Part shown: positions 53,823 through 64,000 of the stretch, piece by piece
Numbering within the stretch: the first letter of the stretch is position 1
How the letters are laid out: every line of letters begins with the position of its first letter
Assembly (NCBI GenBank): GCA_018343915.1
Contig: JABRWF010000008.1
Span: 1-64,000, forward strand
Source: Agroathelia rolfsii
Lineage: Eukaryota; Basidiomycota; Agaricomycetes; Amylocorticiales; Amylocorticiaceae
DNA length: 64,000 nucleotides
Direction of reading: 5' to 3'
The notes under the pieces: model-generated
Database searches by the model: none
The model's input: the letters and a program-made list of their open reading frames with translations, nothing else
What the model was told of the DNA's origin: nothing
Program-made: the position numbers and the translations under genes

Positions 53823-54834
53823 TGTTATAAGTTGGACAATTTTTGCGCTTTTCTTACGATCACGTACATATTTTTACTGTATTTTTACGATTTTTATTGA
53901 CTGAGTTATGGAAGAAATACCTTGCAGGCGACATCTTGACGTGCGTGTGACTGGCTGTGTTAGCCCCACGTGACAGGAGTGCTCGTGACAAGAGTATATT
54001 AGGAAGGCGGAGTCTAGACCATTCCTTTTCATCAAAAGGTCTAGACTCAGGAACCAGGGTCGTTCCGATCACTGTGTGATTACTAAGGAGTACTAGACTC
54101 ATCACTCCGATTGGTTGCTCATCGGACTTAGTCACAAAGCACTGCCCCTGCATTTGACACGATCTTGCTTACGAACCCCGGCTGCACACAGACCATCAAG
54201 GCTGCGCACGGGCCCTTTCATTTATGTATAAATACAAGCATGTAGCCCTTACCTGAACCTTAGCTTCGACCTTTTTGCCTTCAGGTAAGGGCACCCCCCC
54301 ACTTGTATCCCTTACATAATTAACTAATATATTTTGCCTTCAGGCTTATCTATGTCCTAGCCCACTCTCTCTCTCTCCCCTCTTCTCTTATTAAGTATAA
54401 GGCCTTAAGGGTAGCTTAGTAAGGATCTACGTAGGCCTTGATATTAAGAAGGCATTAAGTCTATAAGTCCTCAATACACGGAGGCACCTGCGTGTAAACC
54501 AAAAGCCCTATTCATTTAGGCCTAGGCAGTAATAAGACCTAGCAGACGTTACGTAGACCACGGTGGGCTAAGCCGCCTGTCCTCAGTAAGAAACACTAAG
54601 AAATCTATTTGACACGAAGGAAGTACACGGGAAGCCCCTGGCTAGAGTACCGAACACAACCCTAGCAAAGTAGAGCTCGTAGTGTCCTATTACAAAAGGC
54701 AGCAACGGGAGCACGTGGGCGTCTGATAAAAATACCAAACTAGTAGTACACGTAAAACCCGGCGTTACAGCCCGCCCACGTACCTTACAAGTGGGTTGTG
54801 TCCTTTGGTAAAGTCAAGCGCATAAGCCTTGACA
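53823..54834 (+). repeat. LTR-H solo (1,012 bp)
   Basis: Plus-orientation H LTR with CCGCT duplicated at 53818-53822 and 54835-54839. Confidence 0.93.
54227..54343 (+). promoter_or_regulatory. LTR-H leader: TATA box, 12-bp hairpin, self-primer, GT-AG intron
   Basis: TATAAATA at 54227-54234; CCCTTACCTGAA (54246-54257) pairs perfectly with TTCAGGTAAGGG (54280-54291); the loop holds AGCTTCGACCT (54262-54272), 35 nt after the TATA box. The 3' arm contains the donor CAG|GTAAGG (intron from 54285), with a branch-like TAACTAATA and the acceptor TTGCCTTCAG ending at 54343. The intron is 59 nt. Confidence 0.6.
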
Positions 54835-55141
54835 CCGCTGCTCCTAGTAGCCAAGGTCCTCGCCGACCACCTTGAGACTTGAGCATAGTACAGTGCTATA
54901 ATTGCCAGCAATGGGGGCACTTTGCCTCTAACTACACTAACCCTCAAGTCTCAAGGTATCAAGGTTCTAGGCCAAGAGTGCAAGCGACTACTATAGCAAC
55001 AAGTTCCCCATCTACCGATTAACTCGGTGCTTCGGCCGCTGCCGACGACATCAACGAAGGCTCCTCGACAATGACAATGGCCGATCTACAGGCGTTGGTT
55101 GAACAACAAGCAATGGCTTTGGCCGCCTTCAAGGACAAGGC

Positions 55142-55148
55142 GGGTTTT
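55142..55148 (+). promoter_or_regulatory. Putative -1 frameshift site, Gyp-3 gag/pol
   Basis: GGGTTTT immediately before the gag stop at 55149; the pol frame continues GGG TTT TTA GAA GGG. Confidence 0.65.
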
Positions 55149-55151
55149 TAG

Positions 55152-57659
55152 AAGGGTCGACGGAAAGGGCCATTTTGGCCAACCCATACCTATCAAATAG
55201 ATTTTCTTCATTTCTTTCTCTCAATTCAGTTTCCATTTCTGGTGCGCATGGACAGCACCTCCACATTCCAATTATGTTCCATGGACATTTCTCCTCCCTC
55301 GTAACAGTAGCTATGATTGACTCCGGCACTTCATCTTCTTTTATTCACTCCCGCTTTATCAAAGAAAATAAAATCAACACAAAAAAATTACCCCGTTCCA
55401 TACCTGTATTTAATATAGACAACTTGCTCAATGCCCAAGGAAAAATCAAAGATATTGCTATTCTTGAAACAAGTATAGGGGGAATCCGAAAGAAGTTGCC
55501 CTTCCTAGTAACAGATATAGGTCCCGAAAATGTAATCCTTGGGATTGATTGGCTCCAGCTGGAAAACCCAGTAATAGACTGGTCAGCAGGCAAAGTCACA
55601 TGTCCAGATCGCCTAACCATCTCTTCCAGTCTCTTACCAGAATGGGCATCTGAGTACGCCTCTGTCTTTTCTAAAGAAGCTTCCTAGAGACTCCCACTCA
55701 GGAAACCCTGGGATCATAAGATAGAGCTTAAGGACAATGCATAACTTCGAAGAAGCAAGGCTTACCCCCTATCCGTCAAAGAAGAAGAAGCCCTCATTGA
55801 TTATCTCAAGGAAAACCTTGAAAAAGGGTACATCAGAAAGTCAGAAAGCCCTATTGCCGCCCCCATGTTTTTCGTTCCAAAGAAAAATGGTTCACTACGT
55901 CCTGTCCAAGATTATCAAAAACTTAATGTGGAAACAGTCGAGAACACATACCTCCTCCCACTCATCTCCGAACTTCAAGACAAAATGACTAAGTTCCGGA
56001 CCTTTTGTAAAATAGATCTACGATGGGGTTTCAATAACATCCGGATCAGAGAAGGAGACGAGCACAAGGCAGTGTTCATTACCAATAAGGGCCTTTTTGA
56101 ACCAACAGTAATGACGTTTGGCTTATGTAACGCACCCGCAACTATGCAGACTATGATGGATGATCTGTTTTACAGACTCAACCAAATGGGATGGCTGGTA
56201 CATTATATAGACGATATTATCATTGGTGCACAAACAGAGCCTGAATTGCGCTCACAAGTACTAGAAGTATTGGGGATCCTTAAATCTAATGATTTGTTTG
56301 CAAACCTGGAAAAATTCAAGTATAACGTCCCCGAAGTTGATATCCTTGGTGCCCTCATTTCCTTCGGCTCGATATGCATGACTCCAGAAAAGGTTAAGGC
56401 AGTCTTAGAATGGCCGGTTCCCCAAAAGGTCTCCGACGTCCGATGTTTTTGAGGACTAGCAAACTACTACCGATGTTTTATCCGAAATTTCGCTCAGATC
56501 TGTAAACCCTTGGACCGCTTAACAGGCAAGGTTGATTGAAAATGGGATGTTGAGGAACAGGAAGCATTCAACAATCTAAAGAAGGCCTTTACATCAGCAC
56601 TGGTCCTCAGAGCTTACTCACAAACGGCAGAAACACGGATTGAAACAGATGCCTCCAACTTTGCTACTAGAGCAGTCCTGCTTCAAAAACAAAGCGACAA
56701 TTCCTGGCGCCCAATCGCCTTCTTGTCTCAAGCAATGAATGACGCGGAACGAAACTATGATATCTGGGACAAGGAAATGCTAGGTATCATTAGGGCTCTA
56801 GATGCTTGGCAACATTATCTCATCGGTCTTCCACATCCTTTCGAAATTCGCACAGATCATAAAAACTTGGAATATTGGAAAACTGCAAGGAACCTTACCT
56901 GATGACAAGCAAGGTTGTCATTGTTCCTATCTGAATTCCGATTCACAATCTCCTATCTCCGCGGATCAGAAAATGGATGTGCTGACCCTCTTTCCCGACG
57001 ACCAGACTTCCAACAATCCGACGAAGAAGACAACCTTGATCAGGTAGTCCTTGACCCTAAATTATTCCAGATCAATGCTGCCAGAAGAGGCCACGCGGAG
57101 ACACAAGGAGAGAAGAACATCTTGGACCGTATCCGAAGCAAGGGAAGGGATGCAGAAATCGCAAACGCCTTAGGGATAGTCAAGGAACTCAGACTGGTCA
57201 AACTGCAGAAAGGGCTAGAAGAATGGAATGAGGAAAATGGCTTGATCCTACACTTGGGTAAAGTTTACGTACCACGAGACACTACCCTTCGCAATGATAT
57301 TATCCGATTACATCATGACGTTCCATCAGCTGGCCACCCTGGCTGTCACAAGACTTTAGAACTAGTTTCTAGGAATTACTGGTGGCCAGGACTCACCAAA
57401 GCAGTCAATGATTATGTATCCTCATGTCCCAGCTGTCTTGCAAACAAAACTTCTAGATCCATGCCTGTGGGACCCTTAGCGCCCCTACCTACTCCTGAAT
57501 GACCATGGGAACATGTCACCGCCAATATGATTGTCAAACTTCCCCAGTCACAAGGCTTTGATTCCATCCTGGTAGTTATGGATAGGTTAACAAAGATGTG
57601 TCACTTGATACCATGCATAGAAGCAATTACAGCCTCGGAAATGGCAGACCTTTACTTAG
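55152..57659 (+). pseudogene. Gyp-3 pol: protease, RT, RNase H, integrase N-terminus
   Basis: One continuous frame with stops: retropepsin (AMIDSGTSSSF), VILGIDWLQLENPVIDW, RT (KIDLRWGFNNIR, TFGLCNAPATMQTMMDD, YIDDIIIGA), RNase H ([38 protein letters not shown]), the integrase HHCC finger (GHPGCHKTLELVSRNYWW, CPSCL) and the start of the core (ANMIVKLPQ). Stops near 55685, 55743, 56450, 56537, 56900 and 57500 are mostly explained by transitions of Q, R or W codons. There is no frame loss. The frame is cut at MADLYL by the A LTR at 57660. Confidence 0.9.
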
Positions 57660-59453
57660 TGTCATGAGTAGGAATTTTTGCCGATTTTTCGGTTATTTTC
57701 TTGTATTATTTGGACAAGTATTTAGTTAGTTATAGCATTTTCTTTTTTTTCTTTTTCTATTTTTCTTATAAAATTACCCCTTTAGGGCGTGGACTGTGAG
57801 CAGTGCTGTGGTCATGTGATTGGCCCTCACATGTCTCAAGCCGCACATCACAGGTGTCAAGGCTTACGCGCTTGACTATACCAAAAGAGACAACCTGCTT
57901 CTAAGGAACGCAGGCGGGCTGTATGGCCGGGTTTTACATCTGCTACTTGTTTGGTATCTTATTCGAGTGCTCACGTGCTCCCGTTGCTACCGGTTGTAAT
58001 AGGACAATTCTTGGATCTACTATGCTAGGATCGCGGTCGGTACTCCAATCCAAAGATTTCCCGTGTGCTCTCTTTGCGTCTAATAAATCCTTGAACTGTT
58101 TCTTACTCAGGATAGGCGGCTTAGCCCTCCGTGATCAACAAACACTCGCTAGGTCTTTTTACTGCCTAGGCCTAAATGAATAGGACTTTATATCACTCGC
58201 AATGCCTCGATGTATTGAGGTCTTATAAACTTATAACCTTCTTATAACAAGGCGTACGTGTACTACTACTAAGCTGCCCTTAAGGCCTTACACTTAATAG
58301 AATGAGAAGAGAGGGAGAGGTGGGCTAGGACTTAAGTAAGCCTGAAGGCGAGAAGGTCAAAGCTCAGGTTCAGGTAAGGGCTACATGCTTGTATTTATAC
58401 ATAAATGAAAGGGCCCGTGCGCAGCCTTGGTGGTCTGTGCGCAGCCGGGGTTCGTAAGCGGGAATGACAGTAATTCAGGGGCAGTGCTTTGTGACTAAGT
58501 CCGATGAGCATCCAATCGGAATGATGAGTCTAGTACTCCTTAGTAATCACATAGTGATCAGAACGACCCTGGTTCCTGAGTCTAGACCTTTTGATGAAAA
58601 GGAATGATCTAGACTCCGCCTTCCTAATATACTCTTGTCACGAGCACTCCTGTCACGTGGGGCTAACACAGCCAGTCACACGCACGTCAAGATGTCGCCT
58701 GCAAGGTATTTCGTCCATAACTCGGTCAAATAAAATCGTAAAAATATAATAAAAATATGTACATGTCCGTAAAGAAAATGCGAAAAATCTCCAACTCATA
58801 ACAACAGGAGTAATCTCGGGGCCGTGCATACTTCCTTTTCATCATCACGCACAGCCCAGGAATGCAAACTTCCTTCACTGATCAATTCCTAACGGTTACC
58901 GGTACTGGTCCGGAAACAGATCTCCACATGGATGCCCGGTGGAGTTAGGGCTAAAGATCTCCCCCTGCATTGCCACAATTATACTTCTATCTCCCTCTGT
59001 GCACAGACCATCAAAGCTGCGCACAGACCATTCAGTAGTAGTATATATAGTGCATGTAACTTGTCCTGAAGAGCTCAGCTTTGACCTCTTTGCCTTCAGG
59101 CAAGTAATCAAGAGTTTGTATTCCATTAAGTAGATTACTAATAAAATACTTCGCCTTCAGGGTATACTCTTTAGGCCTAGGCCCCGTGTCCTAGCCCTCC
59201 TCTCTCTCTCTCCCCTCTCTTACTTGTGGGTGGTGTAAATCCCCCTTTTGTGCACGTGTGAAATTAAGAGCATCGAATATATAAGAGCTAAGAAAGTACC
59301 CAGTCCACCTTCAATATAATAAAGGTTGGATATCTGTGGGAACACTCTTGTATAGGTACTAGATTTAGTGTTAAGTAAGTGTATTGTTTGGTTAAGCGCA
59401 CAAGTAGGCACTCTACGCCCAACATCACTTAGTCAAGGAGTACACCCTTGACA
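57660..59453 (+). repeat. LTR-A solo, with nested H LTR
   Basis: Plus-orientation A LTR, about 840 bp without the H LTR, with CTTAG duplicated at 57655-57659 and 59454-59458. It interrupts the Gyp-3 integrase. Confidence 0.93.
57855..58803 (-). repeat. LTR-H solo (949 bp)
   Basis: Minus-orientation H LTR with ACAGG duplicated at 57850-57854 and 58804-58808. It has lost about 60 bp around the leader intron: after AAGCCTGAAGGCGAGAAGGTC there is a single copy of the CTGAAGGCGAGA word instead of two. Confidence 0.9.
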
Positions 59454-59734
59454 CTTAGCCCATGTGTTCCGACTTCACGGCTTGCCACGACAATGGACTT
59501 TGGACCAAGGACCCCAGTTTGCCAGAAAAGTTATGAGGGAAATCCACAAGCAACTGGATATCAAGACCTCCCTATCCACTGCTTATCACCCCCAATCGGA
59601 TGGGCAAACAGAAAGGCTTAACCAGGAAGTTGAAGTGTACCTCTGGAATTACGTCTCACATCGCCAAGATAACTGGGCAGGGCTCCTCCTACTAGCCAAA
59701 TTTGCACTCAATAACCGACAACAAGCATCAACAG
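59454..59734 (+). pseudogene. Gyp-3 pol: integrase core, continued
   Basis: Continues the core after the CTTAG duplication: [29 protein letters not shown] (DQ where SDR/TDR is usual, so the second catalytic aspartate is probably retained), [22 protein letters not shown] with the catalytic glutamate region, and HRQDNWAGLLLLAKFALNNRQQAST. It is open over its whole length and cut at 59735 by the second B element. The chromodomain is expected beyond the window. Confidence 0.9.
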
Positions 59735-60607
59735 TGTCAAGAGCTGCCTTCGCAGCTAGCTTGGGCGGTGCGGCGATGCCCCTGAAGCGCTAGTTGCTAA
59801 GCAGCTCACTGCCAGATAGCAGCCCTGTGGGTTTGTGGAGACGCTTCTTTGATATCTCGGGGCCTGCGGTGATACGGGTGGCACGGCGAGTAGTCAGACG
59901 TACGGCAGGTTGAGCGGGAGGTCTGGCAAGATCAGGCGTAGAGCAAGAGATGATCAGCCAGAGAGAGAGACAGAACGAGGTACTCGAGGACGCTCGAGTC
60001 CACAGGTTGACTGCTGGCTATGCAGCGGGTGTAGGGCTTGTTTAGGGCCAAACACACTTAATTTTCCGACTACTGTATCTACTACATCAGGTATAGTACA
60101 TATATACAAAGTACAGTAGTTGTGAAAATGATAAATAAAGAAGAGCAATGAAAACAATAAAGACAATAAGATCCAGCACGCGCTGCACGCTCTGGTAGTC
60201 GTGCCACGCTGTGCACGAAGGCGGGGGTGCATTCCTTTGGAACCATCGGCGGTCTGATCGTCGATCAGAGCGCAATCATGAGGAAGTCCAAGTGCGATCT
60301 TCCCAGATAGGAAGGATCCGCTGGTATGGGTACATGGCGACTTGGGGAATGTCTTCAAGAAGTCCAGTTGGCATGTGGAATGCTCTGATGGACAGAAGCG
60401 CGTTGATGATGAAAAGGAAGCGCAAAGGCAGCCTTGCACATGGCTCCGGGGAAACGTTGGTGGACACATCGGAAGTGCATCCGATGCACGGGGTACGCGG
60501 CGACTCAGAAGGGAGGGCATCGCCGGTGACTCCGTTGTAGGTGTTTGCGTATGTCGATGTGCGCGATCGGGACATTCGGCGGCCGGGTGCGTTGGCGGGT
60601 CGTGACA
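59735..60607 (-). repeat. LTR-B, 3' LTR of the second B element
   Basis: 873-bp B LTR in minus orientation, followed directly by the same internal sequence (reversed) that precedes 46080. Confidence 0.92.
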
Positions 60608-62256
60608 GTATCCCCCTACTATGTCCTGAGCCCTCGAAGGACCAGTTGAGACTCTAGATGTAGGGGAAACACCGTAGGCATGCGGTTTGACAAACCAGAG
60701 GAGAAGGTTGAAAAGTAAAAGTAAAAAAGTAAAGAAAAATTTCAAGTGAAAAAAGAATAGAAGTAATAGCACAAGAAATTGAAGTGAAAAAGAAAAAACA
60801 GTGCAAAGGCGCATGGAAAGGCAAAAGTTAAAATTCAACTAGGAAACGCACAAGGCGTAGAGAAAGGCAAAAATCACGAGGAAGTGGAAATGAATTAAAA
60901 GGAGTATAACAAGGGTTGCAAAAAGGTCGGGGTTCCCAGCGATGAATGATGAAGAGCCGGAACTTGAAAAGATTAAAGGCGATAAAGGGTGAAGCGTATT
61001 GTTTGTAAGACAAGGTAAAAGTATCAGGGTGCTCGGCAAGAGCGCGTCTTCGTAGAAACGATCGTATGGGGTTAACCTAAGGAAAGAAACGTTAACACAT
61101 TGAAAATGTGGAGCAATGGCCAATCATGGCAAAGGATGCAAGAATACAAAAAACAAAAAAACGCCAACAAGGGCAAAAAGGTGAAAACAAGGGGAACATA
61201 GCAGGGACACAGTGGGAAGAGGAATAAAATGTTGAAAAAACAATAAAAAAGGAAAGGTTAGGACGTAACCTTTGGCGGGCGAAGCGCCTAGTGCTAAGGA
61301 TAAAATGACGGGCTTGCTCCTGGGACGGGCGACGTGCAGGAAGACCTCTCGGAGGCTGCGGCACAAAGGGACGGACGGTACGAAGACCGGAAATACGGGC
61401 GACAATGCTAACGAGCGTTGAAGGGATGGGTGACGACACTGGAAGGTGCCGGAGGCGGGCGACATGCAGAAATCCAATTGGAGATTGCGGCGAATGTCGA
61501 TTGATCTGTCAGTACTCATGAGGCCAGTACGAAGCACTCCCTCTGATTTGGTGACCAGCAAAGTGCGTTGCGCGGGCTGGTCTACCCAGTGGTATGTGGC
61601 TCGCCGAAAGGCCCGAGAGCAGAGACAAGGACAAAGGAACAAATGTGCAAACCCAAAAGAAAAGTCCGACACAAAGGACGGACGGTCCGAAGACTGGGAA
61701 GACGGGCGACAACGGTGACAAGGCGTCAAAGGATCGGGCGACAACGCTGACGAGCGTTGAAGAAACGGGCAACAATATGAGAAGTGTCAAAGGGACGGGC
61801 GACGACGTTGGAAAATGCCGAAGGGCAGGTGCAAGGTGGGAAGTAAAGTGAAGATAAAAGAGTAAACGGACGAGCGAGGACGGCGGCGGGAGCGTATCCC
61901 CCTACTCGATGGATGTCCCATTCATCCATGATAAATAACAGGCGAGGTAGTCAACAGAGACAAGAGTATTGCAAACATCTTTAGCGCGGTGTCACAACAA
62001 CATCACTTTGTGATGGTAGACTATGCTGCCGCTGATATTTACGAAAGACCAAAGACCGTTGTCAGGTGGCTTTGCGAAGGCTGGGGGGTGTTGCGCGCGC
62101 AGGTGCCATGCATTGTTCGAAGATTTCAGTCGCAATAATTTACTTCATGCTCTGAGCTCCAACGGGTGCCACGTGAGGCGAGTAATGTGTGCGTCGTAGG
62201 CTTCAGCGAACCAAGGTGGGAGCTGGCTAGGCTTGGGGGGTACTGTCAATACCAAG
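60608..62256. other. Interior of the second B element, non-coding
   Basis: A-rich near the LTR, then GC-rich irregular repeats of a GGGCGACAAcG-type word (61380-61850). It matches 44489-46079 inverted. No protein domain was recognised in any frame. Confidence 0.55.
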
Positions 62257-63086
62257 TGTCATGAGTAGGACAATTTTGCCGATTTTTCGAGCCACTTCTT
62301 GTATTATTTGGACCAATATTTAATTAGTTATCATATTTTCTTTCTTTTCCTCCTTCTTTTCTTTATAAAAATACCCCTTTAGGGTGTGGACTGTGGGCAG
62401 TGCAGTGGTCATGTGATTGGCCCTCACGTGTTTCTAAGCCGCACGTCACAGGAGTAATCTCGGGGCTGTGTGCACTTCTATTTCACCATCACGCACAGCC
62501 CAGGAACACAGCCTTCCTTTCCCTGAACTATTCCTAACAGTTACCGGTACTAGTCCGGAAACGGACTTCCACACGGATGCCTGGTGGAGTTAGGTTAAAC
62601 GTTCTCCCCCTGCATTGCCACTTACATACTTCTATTTCCCTCTACGCACAGACCATTCAATATTAGTATATATAGTGCATGTAACTTGTCCTGAAGAGCT
62701 CAGCTTCGATCTCTTTGCCTTCAGGCAAGTAACCCAGGTTGTATCTCATTTACATAGATTACTAATGAAATCTTCGCCTTCAGGGTATAAACTCATAGGC
62801 CTAGGCCCTCTGTCCTAGCTTTCCCCTCTCCCCTCTTTCTCTCTTATTTGTGGGCAGTGCAAATCCCCCTTATTGTGCGTGTGTGAATTACTAAGAGCAT
62901 TGAGTACACGTGAGATAAGAAAGTACCCGGGCAAGCCTTCAATAAGATTAAGGCATTGCTATCTGTGGGAACACTCGCGTGTAAGGTACTTCAAGTATTT
63001 AGTGTTAAGAAGGGCATTCATTGTACTTGAAGACATTTGTGGGTGTTGACCTGCAATTTCGTCAAGTCAAGGAGTGTACCCTTGAC
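62257..63086 (+). repeat. LTR-A solo (830 bp)
   Basis: Plus-orientation A LTR with CCAAG duplicated at 62252-62256 and 63087-63091. It lies at a different site from the A LTR in the first B element (43646), so the two insertions are independent. Confidence 0.93.
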
Positions 63087-63674
63087 ACCAAGGAGTGAAA
63101 ATAAATGTCGATCGGGAACCACGGCGATGAGCATTCAGAACCTGATGAGAACACATTTCGGGAGTTACGGCAGGAGTGTGCAGCGGTACAAGTACCCTGC
63201 AGCGGATGGTGCCGGCTGTTCCAAAATGGAGAAGAAAACAAGCGGCCAAAACAAAATGTGGCAAGGGAAGAAAAACAACAAAGTGTGAAATGTCAAACAA
63301 ATGATGAAGAGTATACAAGTATACTACAAGAAGAAAAAGCATTCCATATGTGTGCCATGAAAAGAAATAAAAAACAAAAGGTAAAACAAAAACGCAACCA
63401 AAGACACATGCACAGAAAATAAAACAAGGTGTGCAAAGTGTGAAACAAGAATATACAGGAAGATGAACGCAAAAGGGTAACTTCCTCCGCACGTCGAAAT
63501 TGACAATGGTGCTGTCGGGTCATGCGGCGTGTTGTGTGCGTATGTCTGGAGCCGCTTCGATTGCCAATCGGGCTGTGCGGCATGTGACGCGTACGCAACA
63601 GTGTCATGGAAGAAAACTTTTTTGCAGACCGCGTAACGCTGTGACTGTGCAAACAACTCTTGCTTCAATACTAC

Positions 63675-64000
63675 ATGGCTCCTCGAAACACCAAAGGAAA
63701 AGGCAAAGCCCGGCTCCCCTCTTCCGACATCAACCAGGAGGAGGAGCTCAAGCGCCAGATGCGCGAGCACAAGGAGACGATGGCATGTCTGCGCGAAGAA
63801 CGGGACGCAGCGCGACAAAAACATGAAGCAGTGGAGCGTGCGGTGGAAGAGAAGAAAAAGCAGAAGGAGGAGGAGCGACGACGCCAGGCAGAGGCAGAAA
63901 AGCAGCGCAAGGCAGAAGCTGCGAAGCAGGCGGAGCAGGCGGAGCGGTGGAAGCCTGCCCGCATTATGCCTGAAGATGGCAAGGCGCGCAAGCACACTGG
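63675..64000 (+). CDS. B-element gene, second copy: coiled-coil N-terminus (runs off the window)
   Basis: An open frame of 108 codons from ATG 63675 to the window end, matching exon 1 of the gene at 42958. It has the basic start MAPRNTKGKGKARLP, then a charged coiled coil (QEEELKRQMREHKETM, EKQRKAEAAKQAEQAE) and the conserved RWKPARIMPEDGKARK. It has a three-residue insertion relative to the first copy and many substitutions but no stop. This argues that the frame has been kept. The Zn2Cys6 exon should lie just beyond the window. Like the first copy it runs opposite to its element's inferred sense strand. Confidence 0.7.
   Translation, partial: MAPRNTKGKGKARLPSSDINQEEELKRQMREHKETMACLREERDAARQKHEAVERAVEEKKKQKEEERRRQAEAEKQRKAEAAKQAEQAERWKPARIMPEDGKARKHT

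Larger units (their letters stand above)
52668..55151 (+). pseudogene. Gyp-3 gag with zinc knuckle, split by an H LTR
   Basis: The best preserved A-family gag. From ATG 52668 (MSTRRGTAYKPKEVP) there are 384 open codons up to the H LTR at 53823. It has an acidic Ser/Glu/Pro-rich N-terminus, a basic patch (KCKCHCKKKREE), a coiled-coil-like segment (LLQANQARIQVSMEQMQETQ) and the capsid domain (WSKYQSFVFGFGDHIKLN to EHLMEAAVDAEEGLRDARVW). After the insertion (duplication CCGCT) it continues at 54835 through the knuckle CYNCQQWGHFASNY (last C changed to Y) and ends AFKDKAGF at TAG 55149-55151. A stop (AYRL*LGAS) lies near 55019 and one in LRPEH-like sequence near 54882. The LTR insertion alone would inactivate it. 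Confidence 0.9.
50466..64000 (+). mobile_element. Gyp-3: Ty3/Gypsy chromovirus inserted in Gyp-2, continues past the window
   Basis: 5' LTR 50466-52193, gag 52668-55151 and pol from 55142, all plus strand. The 5-bp sequence before it is CAAAT; the matching copy and the 3' LTR are outside the window. Nested pieces: B LTR 51302-52177, H LTR 53823-54834, A LTR 57660-59453 (with an H LTR inside) and a B element from 59735. The untranslated leader 52194-52667 holds the primer site and nothing else recognised. Confidence 0.88.
59735..64000 (-). mobile_element. Second B element, minus orientation, incomplete at the window end
   Basis: Starts with an 873-bp B LTR (59735-60607) followed by the interior in reverse: TATCCCCCTACTA tract, minisatellite-like stretch (61380-61850), region matching 42959-45700, and the gene at 63675. 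Its other LTR is outside the window. The left flank is AACAG; the matching copy cannot be checked. Confidence 0.85.

Noticed and set aside
59954..60838. A 294-codon open frame on the minus strand
   Set aside because: It starts in the T-rich B interior and runs through most of a B LTR; the same words occur in other frames in every B LTR, with no conserved domain.
63324..63995. A 223-codon minus-strand open frame
   Set aside because: It is antisense to the second copy of the B-element gene and to the A-rich upstream region; no domain.

Overview
The window is a repeat-dense stretch of a fungal nuclear genome. A filamentous basidiomycete, probably an Agaricomycete, fits best, but that is inference. 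The support is: short introns (49-64 nt, one of 124), chromodomain Ty3/Gypsy elements with Tf1-like leaders, a Crinkler-type effector gene, a Zn2Cys6 protein, and stop codons in old elements that look like C-to-T or G-to-A changes. I see one probable host gene. Almost everything else is nested LTR retrotransposons and solo LTRs, many still bounded by perfect 5-bp target-site duplications (TSDs).

LTR family names used here, each read in its own sense direction: A starts TGTCATGAG and ends CCTTGACA, about 840 bp. H starts TGTTATGAGTTGGA and ends GCCTTGACA, about 1,010 bp. C is 858 bp. G is about 975 bp, starts TGTTACGAGTCG and ends GCTCTTGACA. B is about 875 bp, starts TGTCACGA and ends GCTCTTGACA. 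F is a poorly understood LTR-like repeat. K is about 205 bp.

Layout. 1-1286: 3' end of a decayed Gypsy element (Gyp-0). 1287-3159: a rearranged zone with an inverted pair of F repeats. 3160-27818: one broken H solo LTR that contains everything up to 27679. Inside it are a TRIM-like mini-element whose LTRs carry tRNA cloverleafs (3757-5021), and the full-length minus-strand Gypsy element Gyp-1 (6140-27679). Gyp-1 is itself split by solo LTRs, by a gag-only Copia-like element (11570-13200) and by a complete young chromovirus, Gyp-C (16533-23669). 27819-28328: decayed LTR pieces. 28329-31335: a six-exon Crinkler gene on the minus strand (header, putative nuclease, kinase). 31336-36104: K-family elements, a fold-back repeat and solo LTRs. 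36105-50465: plus-strand Gypsy Gyp-2, carrying a Tc1-like transposon in its 5' LTR and a 7.35-kb B element with an antisense gene in its gag. From 50466: Gypsy Gyp-3, inserted in Gyp-2 and running off the window, with a second B element starting at 59735.

How parts work together. The Gypsy families share an LTR leader: a TATA box; about 35 nt downstream a short segment complementary to the primer-binding site (Tf1-type self-priming); an inverted repeat whose 3' arm contains a 5' splice site; and a 56-59 nt intron inside the LTR. Gag and pol overlap in the -1 frame at a GGGTTTT slippery site. The TRIM and the gag-only element instead carry a primer site matching the anticodon arm of initiator tRNA-Met, as in Copia and Ty5, so they need an enzyme supplied in trans.
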